DNA of 34,883 bases from JAZDPK01 sp043797615 (GTDB taxonomy: Bacteria > Patescibacteriota > Patescibacteriia > UBA11705 > JABHMO01): positions 1 through 34,883 of the forward strand of contig JAZDPK010000052.1 in the NCBI GenBank assembly GCA_043797615.1, written 5' to 3'. Shown one piece after another: positions 9,024 through 18,506 of this stretch (its first letter is position 1; each line of letters opens with the position of its first letter). The notes beneath the pieces are model-generated. The model saw only the letters and a program-made list of their open reading frames with translations, had not been told where the DNA came from and did no database searches. The position numbers and the translations under genes were made by a program.

Positions 9024-11053
9024 AAAAAACTCAACTTTCAATTTTGTGTTTGTATTTATTGTGGGGAATCGCGTCTTTTTTAATTCTGCTAAAGCTCCCC
9101 AACTTGCTTGCGTCTTCATACATAATCTTTTTTCAATGTTTTATTCCCGGCTTGGTGGTGGGCATTTCCTTTGGCTTGTCCAAGCGGCCGCTGACCGAAA
9201 TTATTTTATTCAGCTTTATCCTCTCGTACATGGTTTATCTGGTGGCCGCGTTGCCAACGCTTTTCTTTCATGTCGCCTGGCCGCTTTTCATCGGTTTTAA
9301 TGTTTTTTTGTATTTGTTGGCGCTCGCCATATTCATAATCAAGAGCCGCAAGGGGCTGATCGTCAAATGGAACAAGCCCGATGCCAATGAAATTTTTGTT
9401 ATCGCCTTGGGGATTGTCGTGTTGTTCACATTTACATATATTAACTTCAGGTCGGACGCGACGGAATACAACAACAGAATTTTATCTTCGCTTCAATCCA
9501 AGCACGTGGAAACCACGAACTTGAGCCATTGGATACTGAAAGACGACGGGCAGCTGATCAAAGAGCCGATAAAATCGTTTTTTTCCGATTATAAAACGTA
9601 TTTTAATTTTCTGGCCCTGCCGATAAAATATACCGCCATGGATCAAAGATATGGTTGGCTTATTTTCAACAAATTGTTCATTTTCTTGTCTATACTGGGG
9701 ATTTATTGTCTTGGCAAAAAGCTGCGCGGCCCGGTCAGCGGCCATCTGGCGCTGCTGTTTTTCATGGTTGCGGTTTTCATCTTCGGCTTTTATTACGGCG
9801 AAAACAGCTTCGCGGCCACAGGCGCGTTGTTTGAACATGCGGCGTATGGCCGCTTCGTGGCGGAAAATATTTTTTTGCTGGCTTTTTATCTTGTAGCCGT
9901 TGAGGCGTTTCAAAATCAACAAAGAAACAGCTTTCTTTTCGCCGGCCTTATTTTATTGTGCATGTTTTCAATCCATTATTACGCTTTTTGCTGGGCGGCG
10001 ATAAATTTTTTACTGTTCAGCCTCATTGTCTTTTTCACTTCCATCCGGGGCGCCAATAAAAAGTTTGCTGAATTTGAAAATCTTGCAAGGAACAACGCGC
10101 GCGTCGCCGTTTTCTCCGTCTTGATTATTCTCGGCCTTTTTCTTTTCACTAATTATGTCAACGACGCCTTCTATCTCGCGAATACGATGGTGGAAGGCCA
10201 GCCCGGTCGCTTTGACGTAATCAATAACGTGACCTTTGCCGGCCAAATCAAGACCATTTGGCACAGGGAAAACTTCTTGTTTCTTTTATTAATAATCCTC
10301 GGGATTCCCTTGTTGGTGGCGCACATAATCAAGAAAAAGGATGTTGCCGCCAAGTTTTTGCTGAGCAATGTTTTGCTGTATGTCATGGCCGCGCTTCCGT
10401 TGGTGTATAACGCATTGATGGCGCATAAATTGAAATCGTTCGCGGAGAGATTGGACGCCAGTTTGCTGTTTTATGCGATTGCCGCTTTTCTTATCGCCTG
10501 GCTGGTAAATGGATTCAAAGCAATAGGCAAATTCGTAATTTGCTTTGCGGCGTTGTCCACGGTTTTGATATATGTCGTTTTCGGGACAAATAACAGCTTT
10601 GTGGAAGAATTGCGATACCGAAAGATTACGGGTTTTTATTACATGCAAACAACAAACTATTTAAACTACCTGGAAAAACCGGAGGGTCGCGATGACGGAT
10701 TCACCGTTCTTACTAATATCAAAACCGCAATGGATGTGTTCGCGTATTTAAACGCTTATACCTTCCAATACCGCAAGGAGCTGTATGGAACGCCCGCAAT
10801 CAGCGCCGGCAGGAAAGACATTGACCGCCTCCTTTTTTATCCTCGCGAACAAGACGGAAAATTAGTCAAGCTTATTGAACAAGCGCGAGTGGACTATATT
10901 GTCATTCCCACCGTAAAATCATCATACGCCGTCGTGAACAGCGCCGCTGATTTCAACAAAGCATTGGATTTCTATAGCGGCTTGAAGAATTATAAGTTGA
11001 TTTATTCCGACGATTATTATTATGTATATAAAAAGCATGTCGCCAAAAACTGA
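9020..11053 (+). CDS. large polytopic membrane protein, probable GT-C-type glycosyltransferase
   Basis: This 677-residue protein has about 12 to 14 hydrophobic helices from residue 5 to about 530, followed by a soluble tail of about 140 residues. After the fifth helix comes a large polar loop beginning FRSDATEYNNR (about 144-154). An acidic residue in an early external loop is typical of GT-C enzymes that use polyprenyl-phosphate sugars. I cannot name a family with certainty. The likely role is to add a sugar to the polymer or a lipid-linked intermediate outside the cytoplasmic membrane. It might use the product of the Und-P-type GT2 at 5344. The start overlaps the methyltransferase stop by 4 bases, and the 3' end overlaps the next gene. 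Confidence 0.6.
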   Translation: MKKTQLSILCLYLLWGIASFLILLKLPNLLASSYIIFFQCFIPGLVVGISFGLSKRPLTEIILFSFILSYMVYLVAALPTLFFHVAWPLFIGFNVFLYLLALAIFIIKSRKGLIVKWNKPDANEIFVIALGIVVLFTFTYINFRSDATEYNNRILSSLQSKHVETTNLSHWILKDDGQLIKEPIKSFFSDYKTYFNFLALPIKYTAMDQRYGWLIFNKLFIFLSILGIYCLGKKLRGPVSGHLALLFFMVAVFIFGFYYGENSFAATGALFEHAAYGRFVAENIFLLAFYLVAVEAFQNQQRNSFLFAGLILLCMFSIHYYAFCWAAINFLLFSLIVFFTSIRGANKKFAEFENLARNNARVAVFSVLIILGLFLFTNYVNDAFYLANTMVEGQPGRFDVINNVTFAGQIKTIWHRENFLFLLLIILGIPLLVAHIIKKKDVAAKFLLSNVLLYVMAALPLVYNALMAHKLKSFAERLDASLLFYAIAAFLIAWLVNGFKAIGKFVICFAALSTVLIYVVFGTNNSFVEELRYRKITGFYYMQTTNYLNYLEKPEGRDDGFTVLTNIKTAMDVFAYLNAYTFQYRKELYGTPAISAGRKDIDRLLFYPREQDGKLVKLIEQARVDYIVIPTVKSSYAVVNSAADFNKALDFYSGLKNYKLIYSDDYYYVYKKHVAKN

Positions 11054-11864
11054 TTTAACCAATGAAAACTTTTGGAATAATTTTTGGCAGACAGTTAAAT
11101 TGCCGGCCTTGATTGACGAAGGCGTCCAGTGGCAAATGGCGCTCGCAAAAATATTTCGGGAATACCTTGTCAATGATCAATCCCTCAAGGTGATTGAAAT
11201 CGGCTGCGCTCCAGGGCGCTGGTTGATTTGGTTTAACAAAAATCTTGGCTATAAAATAGCTGGATGCGACAATTCGCCGCGGGGAATACAATTGACACAA
11301 AAAAATTTAGAATTGAACCTTTTGTCAGCCGAACTGTATCCATATGATTTGCAAAAGGACGGATTGCCCACGGCCTCATTTGATATTGTTCTTTCCCTTG
11401 GCGTTATTGAACATTTTGACGATCCGCTCTGCATCATAGAAAAACACCTGGAATTGCTCAAGCCCGGTGGAACGCTTGTTCTTGAAGTTCCGAACATGGC
11501 CGGACGGTTCAATCATTGGTTGCTCAGGCGGGCCAAAATGCAAAATTTGTTAAAACATCACAATCTTGACGTCATGCGCAAGGAATTTTTTTATGACATT
11601 GGGCAAAGATTCAGTTTGCAGATCAGATTGATTGACTATGTCGGCGGTTTCGACCCGGGCATGGTGGTGCATAACCATTCTTACAAAAGCAGATGGGGGC
11701 GGCCGGCTGTTTTTTATATTTTGTGGCTGCTGGAAAGACTGTCCGGCAAATTTCCTTTAATTCCAAAATTTTTAATACGTCACAATGCGCCGTCGTTTAG
11801 CAACATGCTTTTAGCGATTTTTGTTAAACCGGCCAATGCAGACGGCTTGAACCATGAAAATTAA
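11037..11864 (+). CDS. class I SAM-dependent methyltransferase
   Basis: This methyltransferase is about 275 residues from the chosen ATG. Motif I is EIGCAPG (54-60), followed by GCDNSP at strand 2, and LGVIEHFDD (about 121-129) and KPGGTLVLEVPN. These are standard SAM-binding and post-motifs of Methyltransf_11/23-type enzymes. The C-terminal 100 residues are rich in Trp, Arg and Leu and probably bind the acceptor. The methyl acceptor is likely a sugar of the polymer, which is inferred from context. An upstream in-frame ATG at 11022 would add five residues and increase the overlap with the membrane-protein gene from 17 to 32 bases. The 3' end overlaps the heparinase-like gene by 11 bases. Confidence 0.78.
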   Translation: MSPKTDLTNENFWNNFWQTVKLPALIDEGVQWQMALAKIFREYLVNDQSLKVIEIGCAPGRWLIWFNKNLGYKIAGCDNSPRGIQLTQKNLELNLLSAELYPYDLQKDGLPTASFDIVLSLGVIEHFDDPLCIIEKHLELLKPGGTLVLEVPNMAGRFNHWLLRRAKMQNLLKHHNLDVMRKEFFYDIGQRFSLQIRLIDYVGGFDPGMVVHNHSYKSRWGRPAVFYILWLLERLSGKFPLIPKFLIRHNAPSFSNMLLAIFVKPANADGLNHEN

Positions 11865-13629
11865 AAACCCAATCATAATAGCTTATGCGTTTTGGCGGTT
11901 TTTTTTATGGTTCGTCCGAAAGATAATCATTAAAATCAACCTGAACGAAATTTTAACCAGAAACAAAAGGCCGTCATACCTGCAAAAAATCAAAATGCGC
12001 CAAAATCCGGGAGCAGCAGAATTCCGATTGCCGTTGCAATTGAATCGCGGCGCTTCTATGCTGCCAAGCCGCATTTATTTGGCGACGCAAGCGCTTGAAC
12101 TAAACGGACAGCCGATACCATGGCAAAAAGGTTTTGAAGATATTGAGGATTTATTTGCTTTGCATCGGTGGGGTTGGCTGCTTCGAAGCTTGGTTGAATT
12201 TCCGAACATGAATTTTTGCGTTTGGGCTGGTCGCGAACTGATGGAATGGACCGAAAAGTTTCTGGCTAAAAAAAACGGCCCAATATGGGAGGCGTATTCC
12301 GTGTCAGAACGGATTGTGAACGGCATCTTATTTTATAATGTTTGTTCCGAATATTTGGAAAAAAAAATTCGTGACAAGTTTGTATCAACCATAAACGAGC
12401 ACGCGCAATTTCTAAAAAACCATCTTGAATATCACGGACGCAAAAATACAAACAATCATTTTTTAAATAATGCCAGGGCGTTGTATTTTGCCGGACAATT
12501 TTTAAAAAATGAAGAGTTTTCGGAATCAGGCCGTTTAATTTTTATTAACGAATTGCCAATAATGCTCACGTCCGCCGGTTTTTTACGGGAAGAATCGTCC
12601 CATTACCATTTCTTATTAACGCGATCTGTCTTGGAAGTTTGGTGGGCGGCGAGGGAAACCAAAGATTTTGATTTTGCGAATAAAATAAAATCTTTTGCGA
12701 TAAAAATGATTAAACGCTGTTATTTCTTTTTAATGGAAAGCCCAACCGGCGATTTTACCATGCCATTTATCGGCGATGTTTCTCCTGATTTTCCGCCCGA
12801 TTGGTTGATTTCGGTGCCGTTTTCAAAAATCGCCGCCGATTTATTGAAAGAAGACAATGTGTTTTTTTCCGAACGAATCAACGATTCCAACAATTGGGCG
12901 CAATTATTCGGAAATACGTTATTTGTGCCCGCAAGCGAACATCCCGTGCAAGAATTTTACGAGGCTGACGGCTGGCTGCGATTAAATATAGACGGGGCAA
13001 CCGTGTTCTGGCCGCTCAAGCCGAATGGAACAATCAATTATCACGGACATAATGATTTAAATTCATTTTGTCTTTATTATCAAGGCGAACCTATTTTAAC
13101 CGACCAGGGGCGCCACAGCTATAAAAAAAACGCGTTAGGCAGATATGGCCGGATGGCGAAAGCGCACAATTCATTGTTAATTGACGGGCATGAGCAATAT
13201 TTTTTGGATTGGCATGGTTTGACGCCCAAGTGGGCGCTGTTTGAACGGGTAAAGATAACCCATGAGAAAACAGACCGGTCTTTGCTGTTATCCATCCGGA
13301 CCAGTCATTTTTCCCGGACGTTCCGGTTTAAATTTGCTCCCAATGAATGCGTCATCGACGATGATTTTACCGGCCGCGGCCGCCATTCGGTCACCAGCTT
13401 TTTCCACGCGTCCCCGAATGTCAAAATCACCCAGCTGAACAACCGGCGAATTTCAATCAAATCAGCAAATAACGAGTTTAGCTTGTTTGTAACGGCAAAT
13501 GAGGCGAATATTGAAATAAGGAATGATTATTTTTTTAGCTCATACGGACAAAAGCGGCGCGCAAAAACGATTGTTTGTTCGACGAAAAAGCGATTTCCGA
13601 CTAAAATAACCTACATAATAAATTGGTAA
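11854..13629 (+). CDS. heparinase II/III-like protein (polysaccharide lyase fold)
   Basis: This 591-residue protein has an alpha/alpha toroid region at about 70-345 and a Hepar_II_III beta-sandwich at about 365-590. Family-like signatures are NNHFLNN (about 200-206), SSHYHF (248-253), NYHGHND (395-401), TDQGRHSY (416-423) and AHNSLLIDG (437-445). Candidate catalytic Asn, Tyr and His residues therefore appear to be kept. The family cleaves uronic-acid-containing polymers by beta-elimination. Homologues are frequent inside EPS clusters, where they may trim or edit the polymer. The N-terminus is hydrophobic and basic (6-28) but has no signal peptidase site, so export is unclear and membrane association is possible. 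It ends one base before amidotransferase 1. Confidence 0.8.
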   Translation: MKIKNPIIIAYAFWRFFLWFVRKIIIKINLNEILTRNKRPSYLQKIKMRQNPGAAEFRLPLQLNRGASMLPSRIYLATQALELNGQPIPWQKGFEDIEDLFALHRWGWLLRSLVEFPNMNFCVWAGRELMEWTEKFLAKKNGPIWEAYSVSERIVNGILFYNVCSEYLEKKIRDKFVSTINEHAQFLKNHLEYHGRKNTNNHFLNNARALYFAGQFLKNEEFSESGRLIFINELPIMLTSAGFLREESSHYHFLLTRSVLEVWWAARETKDFDFANKIKSFAIKMIKRCYFFLMESPTGDFTMPFIGDVSPDFPPDWLISVPFSKIAADLLKEDNVFFSERINDSNNWAQLFGNTLFVPASEHPVQEFYEADGWLRLNIDGATVFWPLKPNGTINYHGHNDLNSFCLYYQGEPILTDQGRHSYKKNALGRYGRMAKAHNSLLIDGHEQYFLDWHGLTPKWALFERVKITHEKTDRSLLLSIRTSHFSRTFRFKFAPNECVIDDDFTGRGRHSVTSFFHASPNVKITQLNNRRISIKSANNEFSLFVTANEANIEIRNDYFFSSYGQKRRAKTIVCSTKKRFPTKITYIINW

Positions 13630-13630
13630 T

Positions 13631-15421
13631 ATGTGCGGCATAAACGGAATATTAAATTTCAATCAGTCTCCAATACAAAAATCCAACCTTGAAGCAATGA
13701 ATCAATTGATGCTTCACCGCGGTCCGGATGAGGATGGTTTTTATTTGAATCAATCGCTCGGCCTGTCCATGCGTCGATTGTCCGTTATTGATTTGGCAAC
13801 CGGCCACCAGCCTGTCAGCAATGAAGATGGCACTGTTCAAATTGTTTTTAACGGCGAAATTTACAATTATATCGAATTGCGTCATGAATTGATCGCTCGC
13901 GGTCATAAATTCAAAACTAACTCTGATACCGAAGCAATCGTTCATCTTTACGAAGAAAAAGGAGTCAAGGCGATAGAGCACCTAAATGGCGTTTTTTGTT
14001 TTGCGCTCTGGGACGACGCCAAAAAGCAACTGTTTGTCGCTCGCGACAGAATAGGGGTGAAGCCGCTGTTTTATTATAAAACCGCCAACCAATTCGCTTT
14101 TTCCTCGGAATTGAAATCTCTGATGAAAATCGCCCCTTTCCCTAAAAAAATCAATAAACAATCGTTTCTGATGTATTTATTGTTCATGTACGTTCCCGAT
14201 CCCTTATCAATGATCGAAGGGGTCAATAAGCTTGAAGCCGGTCATTATTTGATTTTTGACCAAAGCGGACACGCTGAAAAAGTCAGATACTGGGATTTGG
14301 AAAAAAAATCGGATTTTCAACATCTTAACCTGAATCAATCCAAGGAGCGTTTGTTGTTTTTATTGAATGACGCGGTCCGGCTGCAATTGCGCAGCGACGT
14401 TCCGCTGGGAATTTTTTTAAGCGGCGGACTGGACAGCAGCGCGCTGGTGGCCCTGGCCAGCGGAATGACTAATAAACCAATTGCCACTTTGTCCGTAGGA
14501 TATGAAGGGCACAGCGTTGATGAAAGATCATTCGCCCGCCAAATAGCCGAGCAATACCATACCAGACATCATGAGCTTCTGATACGCCCCAGGGATGTAC
14601 AGAAGCATTTTCATGAAATGATATGGCTGATGGATGAGCCCTTTTCAGATTCCGCGTCCGTTTCAACTTATTTATTGGCGAAATTGGCGCGAGACAATGG
14701 CTTGCATGTTGTTTTGAGCGGAGCGGGCGGGGATGAAGTTTTCGGCGGGTACGGGCGTTATTCATTTGATTGGAAACATCCGGCAAAAATGATGCATCGT
14801 TCTTTTTCCGAATTTGGCAGAATGCGCAATAGCGACTGGCAGTTTGATTATATCTGTTCCATTGGCTGCGGCAGGGGATTGGGGCGCTTTTTATCTCAGA
14901 ATAATTTCGACAAAACGCGTTTTCACGAAACTTTCCAAGCAATTATGGATCCAAGTGCAAAACAAACGGGCGATTGGCCAACCGCATTGCAAAAAAAATC
15001 GTATTTGGATTTAAAAAATTATTTAATTGGCGATATTTTGATGCTAACCGATAAAATGACCATGGGCGCTTCGGTTGAAGCGCGCGTGCCGCTGTTGGAT
15101 CACCGGTTGGTTGAATTCATGTTTAACTTGCCTGACAACTTTAAGATTAACAACGCGGAAAAAAAATATTTGCTAAAGCAAGCCATGTGCGATAAACTGC
15201 CGATGTCAATACTAAACAGGCCGAAAATGGGCTTTGGCGCCCCGGTGCAGCATTGGCTGAACGAACTCTTTTCCGGAGAATCGGAAGACTTCAATGTTAT
15301 TTTAAATGGAAGAACTCTTGATTATTCTCGATTGCGCGGACATCATTCCTTCCGCCAAATTTTATTCGGCTTGGAAATTTTTAAATCCTGGCAAAAAAAT
15401 GTTTTTAATAAATTTTTATGA
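13631..15421 (+). CDS. asnB: asparagine-synthase-type glutamine amidotransferase (copy 1)
   Basis: This 596-residue protein has both AsnB domains. The N-terminal class II glutaminase has nucleophile C2 after Met removal, RGPDEDG (30-36) and NGEIYNY (74-80). The C-terminal synthetase has the ATP-pyrophosphatase loop SGGLDSS (264-270) and LSGAGGDEVFGGY. The chemistry is glutamine- and ATP-dependent amidation of a carboxylate. In polysaccharide clusters such proteins are thought to amidate uronic acids rather than aspartate, and two more copies in this block support that. It follows the heparinase-like gene by one base and overlaps the next GT2 by 4 bases (ATGA). Confidence 0.9.
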   Translation: MCGINGILNFNQSPIQKSNLEAMNQLMLHRGPDEDGFYLNQSLGLSMRRLSVIDLATGHQPVSNEDGTVQIVFNGEIYNYIELRHELIARGHKFKTNSDTEAIVHLYEEKGVKAIEHLNGVFCFALWDDAKKQLFVARDRIGVKPLFYYKTANQFAFSSELKSLMKIAPFPKKINKQSFLMYLLFMYVPDPLSMIEGVNKLEAGHYLIFDQSGHAEKVRYWDLEKKSDFQHLNLNQSKERLLFLLNDAVRLQLRSDVPLGIFLSGGLDSSALVALASGMTNKPIATLSVGYEGHSVDERSFARQIAEQYHTRHHELLIRPRDVQKHFHEMIWLMDEPFSDSASVSTYLLAKLARDNGLHVVLSGAGGDEVFGGYGRYSFDWKHPAKMMHRSFSEFGRMRNSDWQFDYICSIGCGRGLGRFLSQNNFDKTRFHETFQAIMDPSAKQTGDWPTALQKKSYLDLKNYLIGDILMLTDKMTMGASVEARVPLLDHRLVEFMFNLPDNFKINNAEKKYLLKQAMCDKLPMSILNRPKMGFGAPVQHWLNELFSGESEDFNVILNGRTLDYSRLRGHHSFRQILFGLEIFKSWQKNVFNKFL

Positions 15422-16386
15422 ATATCGAACCGTTGGTCTCGGTGATTATTCCGACTAAAAATCGTTTCGCAATGGTTAGCCGGGCGATAAAGAGCGTTCA
15501 GGGACAAACCCATAAAAATCTGGAAATACTGGTAATTAACGACGCTTCGACTGATAATACGGCTGATCTTTTGGAAACCATGCGGACGCGCGATGCCCGC
15601 CTGCGGATTTTTAATAACGCTGAATCGCTTGGCGGCGCCGGCGCGCGAAACATAGGATTGAAAAATGCCCGCGGCGATTATATCGCCTTTTTGGATGATG
15701 ATGATGAATGGCTGCCGCAGAAAACCGCCGCGCAGTTGAAATTTTTAATGCAAAATCCAACAATCCAAATTGTTTCATGCTGGCATTTATTGAAAATCGG
15801 CGATCAATTGCAAAAAATCGAAAAACCAACGCGCATAACCTTTTCTGATTTACTTTGGGAAAACTTCCTAGGCAGCTTTTCCTTTTGTTTAATTTCCAGA
15901 CAGGCGCTAAAAACAATCGGCTTTCTTGACGAAACATTACCAAGCGCACAGGATTGGGATTATTGGTTAAGGGCGGCTGAAAATTACAAAACTCATATTA
16001 TTGAACAATTTTTGGTTATATACCATCGACACGAACAGGCGCGAATCAGTTCATCTTATATTGGCAAGGTGAAAGGATCTGAAATTATCTATCGTAAATA
16101 CTGCGCATACATGACAAATGATTGCGCAATGCATCACCGTAAATACATTTATTATTATCAATCCTTGGCCGGACAAACAAGGCTTGAAAGAATTAAGCAT
16201 CTGATCAACATGCTGCCATGCATAACCAGACGGCAGGACTATCTGCTTATACTGAATAGCCTCGGTTGCTTGCTCCTGCCATCCGCAATAGTGGAATGGT
16301 TCAGAAAATTATATCGCAGGATATCAATGAGACAAAAAGGAGTTTACTTATCGAATAATTTCGAGTATGAACGGAAAAAACAATGA
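15418..16386 (+). CDS. GT2 family glycosyltransferase
   Basis: This 322-residue GT-A protein begins with VSVIIPTKNR. NDASTD is at 41-46 and FLDDDDEW at 91-98, which supplies the metal-binding DxD. A later SAQDWDYWLR segment matches the acceptor and catalytic-base region of inverting GT2 enzymes. The C-terminal 90 residues are basic and may associate with the membrane, but I see no clear transmembrane helix. It should add one sugar from a nucleotide donor to the lipid-linked chain on the cytoplasmic side; the sugar cannot be assigned. Its start overlaps the stop of amidotransferase 1, and its end overlaps the polymerase-like gene by 20 bases. Confidence 0.85.
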   Translation: MNIEPLVSVIIPTKNRFAMVSRAIKSVQGQTHKNLEILVINDASTDNTADLLETMRTRDARLRIFNNAESLGGAGARNIGLKNARGDYIAFLDDDDEWLPQKTAAQLKFLMQNPTIQIVSCWHLLKIGDQLQKIEKPTRITFSDLLWENFLGSFSFCLISRQALKTIGFLDETLPSAQDWDYWLRAAENYKTHIIEQFLVIYHRHEQARISSSYIGKVKGSEIIYRKYCAYMTNDCAMHHRKYIYYYQSLAGQTRLERIKHLINMLPCITRRQDYLLILNSLGCLLLPSAIVEWFRKLYRRISMRQKGVYLSNNFEYERKKQ

Positions 16387-17644
16387 TAATTATTACGCAT
16401 CGCCAAAGAAATCGGCCGCTTACCGATGCGGATATTTTTTATATCTCGTTGCATTGTTGATTTATCCGTATATTTTTATCATTCATTATTTTTTCCCCGC
16501 TTCTTATTCTTTCGGAGTTGAAAAAAGTTTGGCCGTCGCCCTTGTTACCCTGGCATTGTTATTGGCATTTTTATTGCAAATGAAAAAAATCATCAGTCAG
16601 CTTGGCAAGGGCGATTTGATATTATATCTTTTTATTTTTTTGTCTTTATTGGCGATCAGACTTATAATTTATCAAGAATCGACGACAATACTTTTGCAGT
16701 ATCGCGTATTTATCATTCCGATTATTTATGCGGGATTGGCGAGCTATTATTTAGCCGCTCATGAAAGAAAAATATTAATGCAAAAAGTAATTATCTGGCA
16801 AACGATAATCCAAGCGCTTTTTGGCATTTTTTTATTGCATTTCGTTTATACCGGCAGAATCACCTGGAATATCATGAATCTATGGACAGGTGGCGGACGA
16901 ATGGTGGGAACATTAATGTCTTCCAACCTCTTTCCGGGATTTTTAATTCTTGGCGCATTTGTCATTGCCAGTCCATATCTCAAAGCGCGCATACCGCAGG
17001 GAGTGCGGTTTGTCTTATTATTGACGTTAACCACAGCAATCATTTATTCGAATTCTCGTTTGCCGTCCATAGTGGCTATTATCATTCTGTTCTTGACGTT
17101 TATGAACATCTTGATGGCGAAAAAAGTTTTTTTTTCAAAAATCATCACGATCGCCATTCTTGTCGCATTTTTATTGAACAGCCTTTGGATATTATCGGGC
17201 GCTTTTGAACAAACCATTGGGCGCACTTTTAACGACGGGCCGAATTTGCGGCTGATCAAATATCAATTAGGGATGAATAATGTTCTTGATAAGGCGCTTC
17301 TTGGCATGTTTATCGGATCAACAAGAGAAAAAATGCATTCGCGCGTCATGATGGAATCAGGATCGGATGAAGGATTAAAGTTTTCCGACAACTCTTTCAT
17401 TCTAATGATGGAATTGCTGGGCGTATTGATGACTCTATTGTATATATTGCTTTTTACAATTATAATAAGAAAAAGCGGCGCGATAAGAGGCAATTACATT
17501 TTAATTTTTTATTTTATCGCCAGCCTGTTTTTCAATAGCGCGATAGGCTGGGATATTTGGTTAGTTTATTTTTTCGCGACATATTATTGTTTGCAGCCGA
17601 CCATGTCCGAGACTTCGAACAAATTATCCCGCGCATCCGCCTAA
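16367..17644 (+). CDS. O-antigen polymerase/ligase-like membrane protein (Wzy/WaaL type)
   Basis: This 425-residue protein has about 10 to 12 hydrophobic helices. The Wzy_C-like region begins around YSNSRLPSIV. It is followed by a longer polar loop (SGAFEQTIGRTFNDG through the GSDEGLKFSDNSF segment) and then hydrophobic helices. An S/R-rich motif, then a large loop, then D-NSF before a helix is the usual pattern of O-antigen ligases and polymerases. The likely job is joining repeat units on undecaprenyl pyrophosphate outside the membrane, or ligation to an acceptor. Sequence alone does not separate Wzy from WaaL. No flippase gene is visible next to it. Confidence 0.75.
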   Translation: MNGKNNDNYYASPKKSAAYRCGYFLYLVALLIYPYIFIIHYFFPASYSFGVEKSLAVALVTLALLLAFLLQMKKIISQLGKGDLILYLFIFLSLLAIRLIIYQESTTILLQYRVFIIPIIYAGLASYYLAAHERKILMQKVIIWQTIIQALFGIFLLHFVYTGRITWNIMNLWTGGGRMVGTLMSSNLFPGFLILGAFVIASPYLKARIPQGVRFVLLLTLTTAIIYSNSRLPSIVAIIILFLTFMNILMAKKVFFSKIITIAILVAFLLNSLWILSGAFEQTIGRTFNDGPNLRLIKYQLGMNNVLDKALLGMFIGSTREKMHSRVMMESGSDEGLKFSDNSFILMMELLGVLMTLLYILLFTIIIRKSGAIRGNYILIFYFIASLFFNSAIGWDIWLVYFFATYYCLQPTMSETSNKLSRASA

Positions 17645-17657
17645 CGCGCAAAACATT

Positions 17658-18458
17658 ATGAAAAAAATATTATTGACCGGGCATGCAGGAAACCTGGGCA
17701 CGCATATTCAAAAATACAATACTGATAACGACATTTTTTTATTGGGCAGACAAGACTGGGAAAAATTGGATATATTACTGCCAAAAGTTGATATTGTCAT
17801 GCATACTGCGTACGATTTAAAAAACAAGATTGAGGACGTCCCGTCGGCGATCATGGAATCAAACATATTAACAACAACCAGGCTACTTGAAGCAGTTAAA
17901 AAACACAAAATTCCCCAATTTGTCTTTATCAGCAGTTGCGCCGTGTATGGCGAAAGCATGAAAACCAACGAGGAAACCGAAAGGCGGCCCGTAAGCATAA
18001 ACGGGGTCACTAAACTGCTTAACGAACAAATAATTGAAACTTTCTGCAATTATAACAAAATAGACTTTAAAATTTATCGGGTATTCAACATGTACGGGGG
18101 GCGGGATGATTTTTCAATATTATTTAAGCTCAAATCAGCCATATTGAACAATGCGGAATTCAATTTAAATAATAACGGCATCGGCTATCGCGATTTCATT
18201 CACGTGGAAGATGCGGCAAAAGTCATATTGATGTTGATGAAAACAAACAATCCTTTTCAATACCTTAATATCGGCACTGGATTAGCGACAAAAATCATCG
18301 ATATTATCGAGCTTATTAAAAATAAATATCCGAATTTAAAAATAAAAAAAACTTTTATTTCCGAAGCTGAATATTCTCGCGCGAATATCTTGAAATTAAA
18401 TTCGATTGCCCAATATAAATTCATGAGTATTTTGGATTATATCGCCTCTAATTTTTAA
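17658..18458 (+). CDS. NAD(P)-dependent epimerase/dehydratase-like SDR with altered active site
   Basis: This 266-residue extended-SDR protein has the dinucleotide-binding loop GHAGNLG (8-14), an S-S-C-A-V-Y-G-E segment (92-99) and a conserved RDF-x-HV-x-DAA stretch in the C-terminal half. Where the family has Tyr-x3-Lys, the sequence reads N115-G-V-T-K119: the Lys is kept but the catalytic Tyr is Asn. The protein is also shorter than the usual 310-340 residues. It should still bind a nucleotide sugar and NAD(P), but normal proton transfer is doubtful. It may be a non-catalytic or mechanistically changed member. It follows the Wzy-like gene by 13 bases and is followed by a GT4. Confidence 0.72.
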   Translation: MKKILLTGHAGNLGTHIQKYNTDNDIFLLGRQDWEKLDILLPKVDIVMHTAYDLKNKIEDVPSAIMESNILTTTRLLEAVKKHKIPQFVFISSCAVYGESMKTNEETERRPVSINGVTKLLNEQIIETFCNYNKIDFKIYRVFNMYGGRDDFSILFKLKSAILNNAEFNLNNNGIGYRDFIHVEDAAKVILMLMKTNNPFQYLNIGTGLATKIIDIIELIKNKYPNLKIKKTFISEAEYSRANILKLNSIAQYKFMSILDYIASNF

Positions 18459-18506
18459 TAGAAAAAAAATTCCCCGCAAAGCATTGACAAGGCGATAGAA
18501 TCTGTA

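Noticed and set aside
14469..14942. Minus-strand open frame of 157 codons
   Set aside because: It lies opposite the synthetase domain of AsnB copy 1; its composition is that of an antisense shadow.
18484..18501. TTGACA and TAGAAT boxes before the GT4 at 18507 as an internal promoter
   Set aside because: The spacer is only 6 bases, and a -10 at proper spacing would fall in the coding region.
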